43,714 nucleotides of DNA, from the IMG/VR virus record IMGVR_UViG_3300023171_000319, positions 1 to 43,714 of that record. One strand, 5' to 3'. The notes under the pieces are model-generated. The model was not told the DNA's origin. It searched no databases and was given only the letters and a program-made list of their open reading frames with translations. Position numbers and translations under genes: made by a program. This DNA is from a virus. Positions 6,967 through 15,584 of the stretch are shown here, piece after piece (the stretch's first letter is position 1; every line of letters begins with the position of its first letter).

Positions 6967-9569
6967 TTGTCCTGCCCCTGTGTCGCCGAGAGGTTGATCG
7001 AGGTTGGGACCAGTTTGCCGCTGCTGCCGCTGTCGATGTACTCGCGGACGAAATCGCGAGCCTGCTGGTCGAGGCGCCGACCCGTTTCCGGGTTGCCGTC
7101 GTACGAGGTGATGCCGGCCAGGGTTTTGCGGGTGGCGGCAATTTCTTTGCCCTTGCTGGCCAGTCCCACCGCCGCGTTTGCGACATGACCAAGGCCCGGG
7201 ATCACGCCTGCAAACCGCAGCGTGCCAGCCTTCATGTAATTAATCAGCTTCGTTGCGGTCCCGCTTGGGTTCGTCGTTCCGCTGATCGGGATCGTCGCGG
7301 TGCCAATGATCCGGCGCAGCTTCATGAGCCCGTTGAAATCCTCCGGCGACAGCAGCGTGCGCAGTTTGTCGGCGCCGAACTTGTCTATCGCGCTGTTAAG
7401 CTTCGCGCCGCTGATCACATCGCCGATCTGGCCGTTGCCGTGGTTCACGTTCCGCGACAGCGCGGAGTCGAAGATGTCGGCCAGCCCCTGATGCTGGATA
7501 GCGGCCCACGCCTGGCGACCGTGGTCTGTACCCGACGACAGCAACAGCGCCTTCGTCTGCCGCAGGTTCGACACGCCCTTCGCGCCGGCACCAATAACCT
7601 GCGCGATCGCCTTTTCGGGGAGAAGGACTGGGGTATTCGTGCCCTTCTTGTTGGCGACGATGCTTTCGATGATGTCCTTGGCGTGGAACGTGCCCCGCTG
7701 GATTTTGTAAGCGTCACGCGCGGCACCGTAGGCGGCACCGATTTGCCCTTGGCCCTCGGTCGCACCCTTGGTCAGCGCCGCTTCGAGTGCATCGTCGATC
7801 GCGGGCTTGATGCCCTGAGAAGCGCGCGTCGGATCGCTCATGTAGAGCCGGTTCACGGCCTTGCGCAGATCCTCGGCGTTCGATGCCGTCAGCTGCTTGA
7901 CCGGGCCACGGAATGAAACCGCCGATCCGTCGTCGAGCGTAACGCGGGTGATGCCGGCCTCATTCGTCGGCGCTGCGTCTCCTATAATGCCGTAGCGTGC
8001 CAGCTCCTGGCTGACCGCCTTCTTCACCGTCTCCGGCACGGCCTCGTCGATCAGGACGTCGGTCGCTGCGTCGTGGATGCCCTTGGTTTCAAGCCGCAGC
8101 CCGTCGCCACCAAGCGCTTCAGCCTCGCGGTAGAGCGAGCGCACGCCCTCGGCGCCGCTGTCGCGCAGCTTCGTTACAGCATCCTTCAGGACTTCGCCGC
8201 GGTCGGCTGCGTTACCGGCGTCGGGACCGAAGTTCGAACGAAACCGCTCGACTGCTCCTGCGATCTGGCGCTGCTGCTCCTGGAAGAACTGACGCGCCTG
8301 CTCGCCCGCACCCGTCGCCGATACGCGCAGGCTGTTCTCGTCGTTCTGGACGTCGAAATTCTGTTCGGCCTGGCCACGGGTAAGCTGCACGCCTTCTTCG
8401 CCCGCCTCGGTGAACGGATCGCGCGGCGGTGGAGGTGGAGCAGCAGGCCCATCGAACGCTTCGCCGGTGCGGAGGCGCCGCGCGATCTCGGTCTGGATCG
8501 CTTCCGACTGTGGGGTGACAGCAGGCCCCGGCGATGGTTCGCGCGCGGTCGGCTGAGGTTCCGGCAGCACTTCGCCTTCGCGTGGTCGGTTACGGGCGGC
8601 TTCCCGTGCTGCTTGGCGTTCGGCCGGCAAACGGCGATCCGACGTGCGACGTGCTCGAGCATATTCACGGAGCATGTCGTCTTCGGATGCGCCCACCCTG
8701 GCCGCAAGCTCGCGCCCCTCTTCGCTCAGACCGCCGCTAGGATCGATCGCGATTTCTCGCGGAAGTCTCGACGCCAAGCGCGTTGCTGCGGCTTCCGACG
8801 CGCGGCTTCCTGCGGTACCGCCACCGAGCCCGCCGACGAGCGACCCGGCGACACGCCCAACGGTGCCGCCAAGCCGTCCGCCCAGATCACCGCCGCTTTC
8901 GCCGCCCGCACCGCCGACGACACCGCCGACGAAGTCATTGACAGCGGACCCGGCCAATTGCTTGCCGACGAAGCCAGTCATGCCCGCAGCCGTAGATGCA
9001 GCCAGTCCAGCACCGGCAGTTGCGATCGCGCCAGCCCCACCACGCGTTGCGCTGCTCAAATAGCGCTCGGTATCGGTCACGGCCTTCGGCGCGCCCGTCA
9101 GGTCGCGAAGCGTGTTGCCGACGTCCTCGGAGAACGGGCGCCCCAAACCAAGCTTGTCGGTCACGAAATTCAGGCCCGCCCCAATCGGGTTAGCGATCAT
9201 GCCCGGAATATCGGCGAGACCGGCAACCACGTCACCAGCACCACGGTACAGCGCGTCGCCAGCGCTTTCCGGGGCCACCGTAGCCGCCGGTGCGCCGCCC
9301 GGCATGGCTACGCCGAAACCTCGCCCCTGCTTTGCCGCGGCGATTGATTCTTCAAGGCCTTGGATCTGGTCGGGATCGCCACCTTGCGAAGTGACCAGCG
9401 CGCGGACGCCTTCGCGATCGCCCTTCGCGATTAGCGCTTGAACCTGCTGCCGATACGCGTTCACGTCGAGGCGCGCGCCTTCGATCTGCGCGTCGTCGGG
9501 TAGCGCCTCGAACCCCTCGGGGATCGGATCGATCTGCGCGTCGGCAGGAAGGTCGACAAAGCCGTCCAT
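6963..9569 (-). CDS. large internal virion / DNA ejection protein
   Basis: This 868-aa protein has a Gly/Ala-rich hydrophobic middle (about residues 105-270, including GGVVGGAGGESGGDLGGRLG) followed by long helical segments. Its place, last of three genes between gp10 and the tail adaptor, matches P22 gp16, which is injected with the DNA and helps form the channel across the envelope. No enzymatic motif was seen. The start overlaps the upstream stop (TGATG). The assignment rests on position and composition. Confidence 0.75.
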   Translation of the reverse strand: MDGFVDLPADAQIDPIPEGFEALPDDAQIEGARLDVNAYRQQVQALIAKGDREGVRALVTSQGGDPDQIQGLEESIAAAKQGRGFGVAMPGGAPAATVAPESAGDALYRGAGDVVAGLADIPGMIANPIGAGLNFVTDKLGLGRPFSEDVGNTLRDLTGAPKAVTDTERYLSSATRGGAGAIATAGAGLAASTAAGMTGFVGKQLAGSAVNDFVGGVVGGAGGESGGDLGGRLGGTVGRVAGSLVGGLGGGTAGSRASEAAATRLASRLPREIAIDPSGGLSEEGRELAARVGASEDDMLREYARARRTSDRRLPAERQAAREAARNRPREGEVLPEPQPTAREPSPGPAVTPQSEAIQTEIARRLRTGEAFDGPAAPPPPPRDPFTEAGEEGVQLTRGQAEQNFDVQNDENSLRVSATGAGEQARQFFQEQQRQIAGAVERFRSNFGPDAGNAADRGEVLKDAVTKLRDSGAEGVRSLYREAEALGGDGLRLETKGIHDAATDVLIDEAVPETVKKAVSQELARYGIIGDAAPTNEAGITRVTLDDGSAVSFRGPVKQLTASNAEDLRKAVNRLYMSDPTRASQGIKPAIDDALEAALTKGATEGQGQIGAAYGAARDAYKIQRGTFHAKDIIESIVANKKGTNTPVLLPEKAIAQVIGAGAKGVSNLRQTKALLLSSGTDHGRQAWAAIQHQGLADIFDSALSRNVNHGNGQIGDVISGAKLNSAIDKFGADKLRTLLSPEDFNGLMKLRRIIGTATIPISGTTNPSGTATKLINYMKAGTLRFAGVIPGLGHVANAAVGLASKGKEIAATRKTLAGITSYDGNPETGRRLDQQARDFVREYIDSGSSGKLVPTSINLSATQGQDK

Positions 9570-11524
9570 CAGCGCGCGACCACGCGGCGACCGTTGGCGA
9601 GCTGGAAGACCTGCTTGCCCTTGTACATCCCGATAAGCCGACCGCCTGGCGGATTGCCTGCTGCCTTACTCTCGCCCGCGGCACCCTGCGCCTTACCGCC
9701 GATCGTCGAGCGCAGGCGGCCCTCCTGCTCGTTGAGAGCGATGATCCGGTTGTGACCGTCGATCTTCATCTGCCGGATCGATGCCTGAAGCTGCGGCAGC
9801 GTCTGCGCGTTGTTGAGGATTTCCATAGCCTCATGCCGCGCGCTGTCGGACGTCACCGCACCGCCGCTCGCGCCGGACGCGAGCTTGGCATATTCGTTCG
9901 CAGCGGTGTTGACCGCCACGTTGAAGGCCGAGACATCCGGGTCGCCCTTGATGCTTTTGCGCCCGGCCTGGATCCACTTATTGAATACGGGGGCGCTGCC
10001 ACCGACGCCCTTCGGCGCGAGCTTCAGCACCTGATCCACGTTGAGCATGAACGTGCGCTCGAAACCCTCGACGTTCGAACGGGTCTTCTGCAGCTGGCCG
10101 AGGGCCATGCGCGCGGCCTTCACATCCGCCTGACGCAGGTTGCTGTCGCCACCATCAAGGCCCTGCCCGGTCTGGATCGCCGCCGAGCGCTTCAGGATCG
10201 CCTGCCGCCATGCCGCTGCGACCTTCCCGCTACCAAGCGCGGGTAGATCGCCGCCGGCCGCTACCTTCTTCGCGTAGAAATCTACGGTCGCGCTATCGAC
10301 CCCGCCCTCGGACGATGGCGCCGACGTGAATACGACCTTGGGGCCGGATTGAGCAGGCGCCGCTGAACGCGTAGCGCCGGCGGCGCGCGTCGAGCCCCCT
10401 TCGAACTCTGCCATCGCCTGCGCCATCTTCGGCAGCGAAACAGCCGCCAGAGTGTCGTCGGGACTGACGTTCAGCTTCTTGGCGACATAGCTGATGTAGT
10501 TATCGACCTGGGCCTCTGTATTGTCGCCGCCCTTCGACGCCCGAGGCGCCCACTTTTCGATGATCGCGCGAACGGATTTCCGCCCACCGCCGTAATAGCC
10601 CTTGCCCGCAAGCAAGCTCGCCTGTGCGCCCTGCCCCGCCTCGGCGCTCGGGAATATCGCATAGCCAGCGTCATCCGATCCAGTCGCGCCCTGCGACTTG
10701 GCGAACGCGCCATACCGAATGTTGCCCGGGTTCCTGTTACGGACGGAGCGGGGCTGACCGCTTCCTTCAGCCGCCCCGCCGCCAGATGCTGGATCACCTC
10801 CTCCCACTTGAACGATAGATTCGGAACCGTCGCCGTTCTTGATCGTGCGGTATTCAGGCTTCGGCGACTGGTACAGGATCGTGCCATCGTCGCCGACGAG
10901 CGCCCCGCCCTGCGATACGACGTGCGTATTGCTGTCGAGACGCTTGCCGACGTTCGCTGCGGCCGTCTCAGGGTTCAGCGCCGCCAGCAGGCCATAGACC
11001 ATGCCGCCCGCCGCCTTGGCTTGCGCGGGATCGCCCGACGTAAGCAGGCCGTGCAGTTCGACGTCGTTCTCGTCCGGCTCGATGCCGGCCGCGCGGTCTG
11101 CCTCGATGTGGCGCTTCACTTCTGCCGCGGCGAGGTCGTATTTGCCGTTCTGGATCAGCGACTGCACCGGCGCGAGATTGCGAACGACCTTGGCGCCGTC
11201 TTCAGCACTGATACCCTTAGCTGCACCTTGGATTTGCGTGGCGAACTCGGGATACCGCGCGCTGATCGCGTACAGTTTCTCCGGCGACGGTTTCGCGCCC
11301 AACCCGGCAAGGTCGGTGCCGAATGACGCCCGTCGCTGCTGCTTGTACGCGGCCTCCTGCGCTTCCTGCTGCGCGCGCGCCTGAGCCTGCCCGATCTGTG
11401 CCTGGATAAGCTGCGGCTGCATGCGCTGGGTCGCTAGCTGCGCCTCCTGCATATCGCCTTGACGCCAGTTTGGGATAAGCGTTTGCGCCGCCCCGAGTGC
11501 TTGAGCGTAGTCGGACAACTGCAT
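9569..11524 (-). CDS. ejection protein with lysozyme-like domain
   Basis: This 651-aa internal virion protein has an N-terminal Gln/Ala-rich coiled coil (about 20-65), a helical region and a central domain at about 262-360. That domain starts RNRNPGNIRYG and includes GYAIFPSAEAGQGA, IIEKWAP and VDNYISYVAKKL. It resembles the transglycosylase-like domain annotated as structural protein P5 in many phages, which opens a local hole in peptidoglycan during infection. The C-terminal part is helical. The slot corresponds to P22 gp20. The start overlaps the upstream stop by 1 bp (TAATG). Confidence 0.78.
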   Translation of the reverse strand: MQLSDYAQALGAAQTLIPNWRQGDMQEAQLATQRMQPQLIQAQIGQAQARAQQEAQEAAYKQQRRASFGTDLAGLGAKPSPEKLYAISARYPEFATQIQGAAKGISAEDGAKVVRNLAPVQSLIQNGKYDLAAAEVKRHIEADRAAGIEPDENDVELHGLLTSGDPAQAKAAGGMVYGLLAALNPETAAANVGKRLDSNTHVVSQGGALVGDDGTILYQSPKPEYRTIKNGDGSESIVQVGGGDPASGGGAAEGSGQPRSVRNRNPGNIRYGAFAKSQGATGSDDAGYAIFPSAEAGQGAQASLLAGKGYYGGGRKSVRAIIEKWAPRASKGGDNTEAQVDNYISYVAKKLNVSPDDTLAAVSLPKMAQAMAEFEGGSTRAAGATRSAAPAQSGPKVVFTSAPSSEGGVDSATVDFYAKKVAAGGDLPALGSGKVAAAWRQAILKRSAAIQTGQGLDGGDSNLRQADVKAARMALGQLQKTRSNVEGFERTFMLNVDQVLKLAPKGVGGSAPVFNKWIQAGRKSIKGDPDVSAFNVAVNTAANEYAKLASGASGGAVTSDSARHEAMEILNNAQTLPQLQASIRQMKIDGHNRIIALNEQEGRLRSTIGGKAQGAAGESKAAGNPPGGRLIGMYKGKQVFQLANGRRVVAR

Positions 11525-12183
11525 TAGAATATGCTCTTGAGGGCGCTGGTCAGGCCGAACCCGCCACCGCCAGGCATCGCGGCCGACGCAGCACTATCCA
11601 GCGCACCGCCAACGTTGGCCCAGTTCGCAGCGTTGATGCCGCCCTTGGTCAGATAGTTCGCGGCCTGAGCCTGTCCGATATTGCCGACAGCCGTCGTCGC
11701 GGCACCGGCGTTTGCCTGGCCCGCGTTCGCGACCGATCCCGTGGCGCCGAGCCCGAGCTGAGCGAGGTTGCCGTAATTCCCCAGCGCCTGCTGGTAGTAC
11801 TGCTGCAGAAGTTGCGGGCTCAGCTGCCCGATCGCACCAGCCGTGTTCCCGCCGCGCACACCGCCTGTCGCCGATGCGGTCTGCAGCAGGTTCTCGTTCG
11901 CATTGGAAAGCTGGGTTTGGAAGAAAGGATCGAGCCCCAGCTGCTTGACCGCTTCAGCCATGCTCTCAGGGTCGTTCAACCCGATGAGGTCGCCGTACTT
12001 GCCGATCGCAGCGGTCCCCGCCTGCGTGTACGGCATATAGTCCGCGCGGGTCGTGTCGTACTGCTGCTGATTGATGTCGATCGCGCGGTTCTGCGCTGCA
12101 ACTTGGGCGTCGGTAGCCTTCTGGCTCGCCTTCTTCTGCGAGCCGCCGCCGATGATACCTGAGATGACGGAGAACAGACCCAC
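11524..12183 (-). CDS. DNA transfer / ejection protein (p32-like, gp7 slot)
   Basis: This protein begins GLFSVISGIIGGGSQKKASQ, a hydrophobic glycine-rich N-terminus like that of DNA transfer protein p32. An Asn/Gln/Ala-rich helical body with many small residues follows. It is the first of three injected proteins, as gp7 is in P22. The GTG at 12183 (219 aa) is preferred because GAGG lies 10 nt upstream; a GTG at 12192 is also in frame. It is probably transcribed from the candidate promoter at 12249-12277. Confidence 0.75.
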   Translation of the reverse strand: MGLFSVISGIIGGGSQKKASQKATDAQVAAQNRAIDINQQQYDTTRADYMPYTQAGTAAIGKYGDLIGLNDPESMAEAVKQLGLDPFFQTQLSNANENLLQTASATGGVRGGNTAGAIGQLSPQLLQQYYQQALGNYGNLAQLGLGATGSVANAGQANAGAATTAVGNIGQAQAANYLTKGGINAANWANVGGALDSAASAAMPGGGGFGLTSALKSIF

Positions 12184-12248
12184 GGAACACACGCCTCGAA
12201 AGAGGTTGTGCCCCGGCGCAGGCTATGGAGTTTCTGCCGATGACGGTT

Positions 12249-12277
12249 ATGATACGGCAAAAGCCCGGGTATCGCAA
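12249..12277 (-). promoter_or_regulatory. candidate late promoter before ejection genes
   Basis: On the minus strand TTGCGA (12277-12272) and TATCAT (12254-12249) are 17 bp apart, a plausible sigma-70 type promoter for the ejection genes that follow. The -35 box is inside the decamer GGGTATTGCG, also found at the equivalent place before the coat gene (20110-20119). Confidence 0.5.
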
Positions 12278-12283
12278 TACCCG
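12266..12283. repeat. perfect palindrome CGGGTAT-N4-ATACCCG, copy 1
   Basis: Seven-base arms CGGGTAT and ATACCCG flank CGCA. The same arms with a different 4-base centre recur at 20080-20097. It overlaps the -35 box of the leftward promoter and directly precedes the Shine-Dalgarno sequence of the rightward small gene at 12299. That makes it a candidate operator. On the minus strand it is followed by GGGCTTTT, so a weak terminator is an alternative. Confidence 0.6.
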
Positions 12284-12298
12284 TTGGAGGTAAGGGTC

Positions 12299-12412
12299 AT
12301 GGTTAAGTTTCGGGAAAGTGTCACCGAGTACGGCTGCGGGCTGATCGGGCTGTTAATCGGCGCGATCGTGCTAGGTGTAGGGCTGAAGATTGGCTGGACG
12401 CTGCTCGGTTAA
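12299..12412 (+). CDS. 37-aa membrane peptide antisense to the structural operon
   Basis: This short rightward frame starts MVKFRESVTEYGCGLIGLLI and is one hydrophobic helix with a charged N-terminus. GGAGG (12286-12290) is spaced 8 nt from the ATG, one of the best ribosome binding sites in the window. It lies alone on the plus strand inside the long leftward virion operon. Its stop overlaps the end of 12409-12954. It looks like an independently expressed accessory gene; a superinfection or membrane role is only a guess. Confidence 0.6.
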   Translation: MVKFRESVTEYGCGLIGLLIGAIVLGVGLKIGWTLLG

Positions 12413-12954
12413 CCCGCCCGCCTGGCCACCATTCCCAGCTTCAGGTAGAGCCCCTTTGGCGGCACACCCCCAGCCCCAGCCGCATCATCATCGGCGTATT
12501 CAGCTGCTTCCAAGATAACCCGGTTCAACACGGCATCGTTCACCACCGGCGCCGCGAGCGTCTTATTCGCCAGCGTCTCCGCGCCGTCCAGCGTCGCCAA
12601 CGCCCCGCCGAGTGGCAATACAACCGCCGTGTCACCTTGCGCGGTCAGATCGACTCGGAACCCGCCCGCGACATGCGCGAACCGATCGTCGACCGATAGC
12701 GTCAGGTTCGTCCCGTCATCGAGCGCGCGGATACCGTCGCCGAGCTTTAGCACCCGCTCGTTGTTGAACGTCGCGTTTGGCGACAGGACCAACACCGTTG
12801 CGTCCTGCAGCGCTTCCGTGGCGCCAACGTTGATGCCGATCGCTTCCTGCGTCTCGGATACCGCCTTGGCCTGCTGTTCGAACGCCGTGACCAAGCGGCG
12901 ATCGCCGAGCGCCTTGAACAGCGCTTCCCGGTTGAGGGTTGGTGCAGTCGTCAT
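12409..12954 (-). CDS. virion protein in the P22 gp26 (tail needle) slot
   Basis: This 181-aa protein has an N-terminal helical stretch with a QQAKAVSETQEAIGINVGAT segment, a beta-rich middle and the motif DGAETLANKTLAAPVV, a sequence common in phage fibre and tail proteins. It follows the gp10-like gene, where P22 encodes the tail needle gp26. Sequence alone does not prove a trimeric needle. The start at 12954 overlaps the gp10 stop (ATGA), which excludes the longer in-frame start. Confidence 0.6.
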   Translation of the reverse strand: MTTAPTLNREALFKALGDRRLVTAFEQQAKAVSETQEAIGINVGATEALQDATVLVLSPNATFNNERVLKLGDGIRALDDGTNLTLSVDDRFAHVAGGFRVDLTAQGDTAVVLPLGGALATLDGAETLANKTLAAPVVNDAVLNRVILEAAEYADDDAAGAGGVPPKGLYLKLGMVARRAG

Positions 12955-14333
12955 GCGCTCAGGCCTCTCGCCGTCATCTCGCACGCCGCGAACCCCTGGA
13001 TGGCAGTATCGTAGCCGCGGAAGCGCATGCCGATATAGTTGCGGATCCTCGCATGCGGACGCCAGATGATGCGTCGTTGCCGTGCACCAGTCGCCCCGGT
13101 TGCTCGCGCCTGCTCCTGTCCGAACGTCTGGCCGTCCTGCGACACCGACAGGAACACCGTGCCAGCATCGCCCCGGGCAGGTAGTGCGACCAGCTCGACC
13201 AAATCAACGATCGCCGTCTTGCCGGAATTGTAGATCAGCCCGGTATCGAAGCGCCATTCTGCAGGCTCGCCGAAGTGCGTCGATACCTCCGATGACAACG
13301 TGCCGAGCCGCGTCGATTGCACGTCGCCAACCATCGTCCGGCCATAGACGTTGACCGCGTTGCGCGGGCGGTACGCGCCAGACTGAGCGGAGCCTAGGCG
13401 GTACCACACAGGCTCGCCTGCCGCTTCGGTCGCCTTCGCCATGAAGCACCACGTCTCTTTGGCGAGGTGGATCAGGAGCCGAAGTTCGTCGCGCGATACG
13501 CGCCGCTCGAGAACGATCGCGGTCGGGTCCACTTCTGCTGACAGCGCGTCATCGACCTCGCGCGTGCTGATCTTGCTCGCACTGGCGCTGCCGGCAACAT
13601 AGACCCCAAGGGCATCGCCGCGGGACGATCCGACGAACGCGAAGGTGTTGCCGAACAGGCATTTGGCAGACGCCGAAACGCAGCCGGTGTTGATCAACGC
13701 GCCGCCGACGTTGACGAACGGGAAGCCGCTGCCGCCCTGGTTGTCGAAAAACTGGATCGTGTAGCGGTTCAGTACCGCCGCCTCGTTATTAACACGGATC
13801 AAGCCGGTGATCGGGTCGGGGTCCGATTCCGCCGAGCCATATTTGAGCGGCTTCACCTGCAGCGGATCGGCCAACTCGGTCACGACCACGAATTTTCCAT
13901 CTGTCGCCATAGTGTAGCCGGCGATCCAAATCGCGTCGATGATCAGCCCAAGGTCCGGATCAGTGACCTGCGTCAGCGCCGATCCGTTCCAGTAATACAG
14001 ACGGGTGCCGCTGCGGACGATCAGCCGGTCGAACGAATAGTCGAGGCTGACCGTACCGCCGGTGCCGACGTTGCCGAGCGTCTTCACCACCCCGTTGGCA
14101 TCGATCGAGACCAGCCATTCGCCCATGACGCGGTAGCAGACGTCGTTCCAGTTGATGCCTCCGCGGTCGATACCCGGCCCGGTGCCGATCTGGACGGCGC
14201 CCGCGGCACTGCGTAGCTGGCCCTTCGATATACCGCTGTTGACGAGGACCGGCTCGAGATTGCGCGGATAGCTGACGACGAACTCGGCAGAGCGGTTCGT
14301 CGTAATGCCCGACAGAAGCGATACCTGGCTCAC
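12951..14333 (-). CDS. gp10-like packaged DNA stabilisation / tail hub protein
   Basis: This 460-aa protein matches the P22 gp10 family in layout: an N-terminal segment SGISKGQLRSAAGAV with GPGIDRGGINWNDVCYRVMG, then successive beta-propeller-like blades. It ends in WRPHARIRNYIGMRFRGYDT. Gp10 binds beneath gp4 and closes the portal after packaging, forming the hub for spikes. Gene order (gp4-like, then gp10-like) and ATGA overlaps support this. Confidence 0.9.
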   Translation of the reverse strand: MSQVSLLSGITTNRSAEFVVSYPRNLEPVLVNSGISKGQLRSAAGAVQIGTGPGIDRGGINWNDVCYRVMGEWLVSIDANGVVKTLGNVGTGGTVSLDYSFDRLIVRSGTRLYYWNGSALTQVTDPDLGLIIDAIWIAGYTMATDGKFVVVTELADPLQVKPLKYGSAESDPDPITGLIRVNNEAAVLNRYTIQFFDNQGGSGFPFVNVGGALINTGCVSASAKCLFGNTFAFVGSSRGDALGVYVAGSASASKISTREVDDALSAEVDPTAIVLERRVSRDELRLLIHLAKETWCFMAKATEAAGEPVWYRLGSAQSGAYRPRNAVNVYGRTMVGDVQSTRLGTLSSEVSTHFGEPAEWRFDTGLIYNSGKTAIVDLVELVALPARGDAGTVFLSVSQDGQTFGQEQARATGATGARQRRIIWRPHARIRNYIGMRFRGYDTAIQGFAACEMTARGLSA

Positions 14334-14782
14334 ACGCGGCCCGTGTAGGGATAGCGCCGGGTGTAGCGGTTACGACCAGCCCCGCGCACCGTGTTGCCGG
14401 GCAGCTGGGTCGTCGGGATCGTGGCAAGCTGCGACTGCATCGTCAGCAGTGACCGGCCCAGCGCCTTGGTGGCTTCAGGCGAGAGTGTCCCGCCCATGCC
14501 CGGTGCGATCCTGAGCGCCAGATACTGCGCCACCGCGTTGACCGCGAAATCGGGTATGCCGGATTGCTCTTCGGGCAGGCCGGCACCGTACGATGGCTGC
14601 GCGTACGTCAGCAGCGACCAGGGCTGCTCGAGCATGAGCGCGTTCAGCTTACGCAGCGCGGCCGACTGCTCCTCCGGCGTGCGATCGAAGGCGAAACCAG
14701 CAGCCCCGCAATCGTCGAACGCCATGTCGAGGATTTCGCTCTTGAGTTTGCCGCCGAGGGGGAGGGATAACGTGATCGTCAT
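14330..14782 (-). CDS. gp4-like tail accessory factor / head-tail connector
   Basis: This 150-aa, mainly helical protein contains EILDMAFDDCGAAGFAFDRT, then EEQSAALRKLNALMLEQPW and PDFAVNAVAQYLALRIAPGM. This is the pattern of the P22 gp4 tail accessory family that extends the portal channel. The basic Arg/Tyr tail (GRNRYTRRYPYTGRV) is unusual and may contact DNA or gp10. It is coupled at both ends by ATGA overlaps. Confidence 0.88.
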   Translation of the reverse strand: MTITLSLPLGGKLKSEILDMAFDDCGAAGFAFDRTPEEQSAALRKLNALMLEQPWSLLTYAQPSYGAGLPEEQSGIPDFAVNAVAQYLALRIAPGMGGTLSPEATKALGRSLLTMQSQLATIPTTQLPGNTVRGAGRNRYTRRYPYTGRV

Positions 14783-15321
14783 GAGGCAGCCGCATCGCTA
14801 CGAGCGACCGCGATCAGCGAGAACCGTGTCCCGACCACGCTCGCCGAGAACAGATTGAAGACCCCGCCAAGCAGGAGGCTGACGAGGTTCTGCGGGACCG
14901 TCTGCGATCGCCAGATCCGCACCACGCAACCTGTGAAGGCTGCGGCCGGGGCATTCGGCAGAAGCGCGGTTGGCCCCTTCGTCCACGCCACCACCTTGCA
15001 GTTTGTCGGCTGCGCGTTCGCGTCCGTGTCGCTGGTGGGCGGCGTTGTGGTGTTCGACGTCGCGGGAAGCTCCTGGTAATCGATTCCCGGCTCTGAGATG
15101 AAGCTACGTGTGAACGCGATCGCCGCGGTGTTGCCGCTCGCTACCGTGCCGACGACGACGCTGGTCAGCCGCGGGTGGGCGTGGCCGTCCATGCTGAACT
15201 TCTGCGGATCTGTACCGGCGTTGCCGCCTGTCGCTTCGCTGGCTGGCGTAGCGCTTGATGGCTTCGGGATCGCAGCCAGCAACGTCGAGGGGTCGACGGG
15301 GGTGTACGCGACGCCGCTCAT
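14779..15321 (-). CDS. hypothetical virion protein upstream of gp4
   Basis: This 180-aa protein has a Ser/Thr/Ala-rich N-terminus (AIPKPSSATPASEATGGNAG), a DGHAHPRL turn often found in phage fibre proteins, and a beta-rich C-terminal half. It precedes the gp4-like gene. The start overlaps the stop of a 16-codon mini-ORF (15318-15368). Role unknown; a head or tail accessory is likely from position. Confidence 0.6.
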   Translation of the reverse strand: MSGVAYTPVDPSTLLAAIPKPSSATPASEATGGNAGTDPQKFSMDGHAHPRLTSVVVGTVASGNTAAIAFTRSFISEPGIDYQELPATSNTTTPPTSDTDANAQPTNCKVVAWTKGPTALLPNAPAAAFTGCVVRIWRSQTVPQNLVSLLLGGVFNLFSASVVGTRFSLIAVARSDAAAS

Positions 15322-15368
15322 AACCCGCGGCCCGCCACGCTGATGATTAGGGCGACTCGTTTGCTCAT
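15318..15368 (-). CDS. 16-codon mini-ORF before a structural gene
   Basis: The frame encodes MSKRVALIISVAGRGL and its TGA overlaps the ATG of the next gene. It may be a coupling leader, or the residual start of a gene removed when the SGNH segment entered. It is too short for a family call. Confidence 0.3.
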   Translation of the reverse strand: MSKRVALIISVAGRGL

Positions 15369-15377
15369 ATCAGGTCA

Positions 15378-15414
15378 CGGCTCCGCACAATCAGCTGGAG
15401 CGGTGCCGGAGCCG
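15378..15414. repeat. imperfect stem-loop in intergenic region
   Basis: CGGCTCCGCAC (15378-15388) pairs with GTGC-CGGAGCCG (15403-15414) through 11 pairs with one bulged C; the loop is 14 nt. It lies in the 216-bp non-coding gap between the membrane SGNH gene and the mini-ORF. It is not followed by a T-run on the minus strand. Confidence 0.5.
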
Positions 15415-15431
15415 CGTTACTCGACTCATGC

Positions 15432-15460
15432 ACAATAAGCTAAGCGAGCGTGTTTGTCAC
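15432..15460 (-). promoter_or_regulatory. candidate sigma-70 promoter for tail genes
   Basis: On the minus strand GTGACA (15460-15455, 5 of 6 to TTGACA) and TATTGT (15437-15432) are separated by 17 bp. It would restart transcription of the gp4/gp10 group downstream of the SGNH segment. The rest of the gap 15369-15584 holds only the stem-loop and no convincing gene. Confidence 0.45.
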
Positions 15461-15584
15461 GCCCAATCCCTTCGCCAGCTATGCTAGTGTTCGAGCACTT
15501 CTTCCCGATAGGCTCCCTTCGCCGCCTGCGATGCCTGTGGCTAGCAAATAGGATGCGGTCATGACGCTACTTTCTTCGTTTGAG

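Noticed and set aside
8073-9347. Plus-strand ORF of 424 codons
   Set aside because: It is antisense to the 868-aa ejection protein. Its Arg/Ala/Cys-rich composition without domains indicates a shadow.
12266-12283. Palindrome as a simple rho-independent terminator
   Set aside because: Only a TTTT follows on one strand after GGGC. The identical palindrome at 20080 has no T-run on either strand, so a shared regulatory role is more likely.
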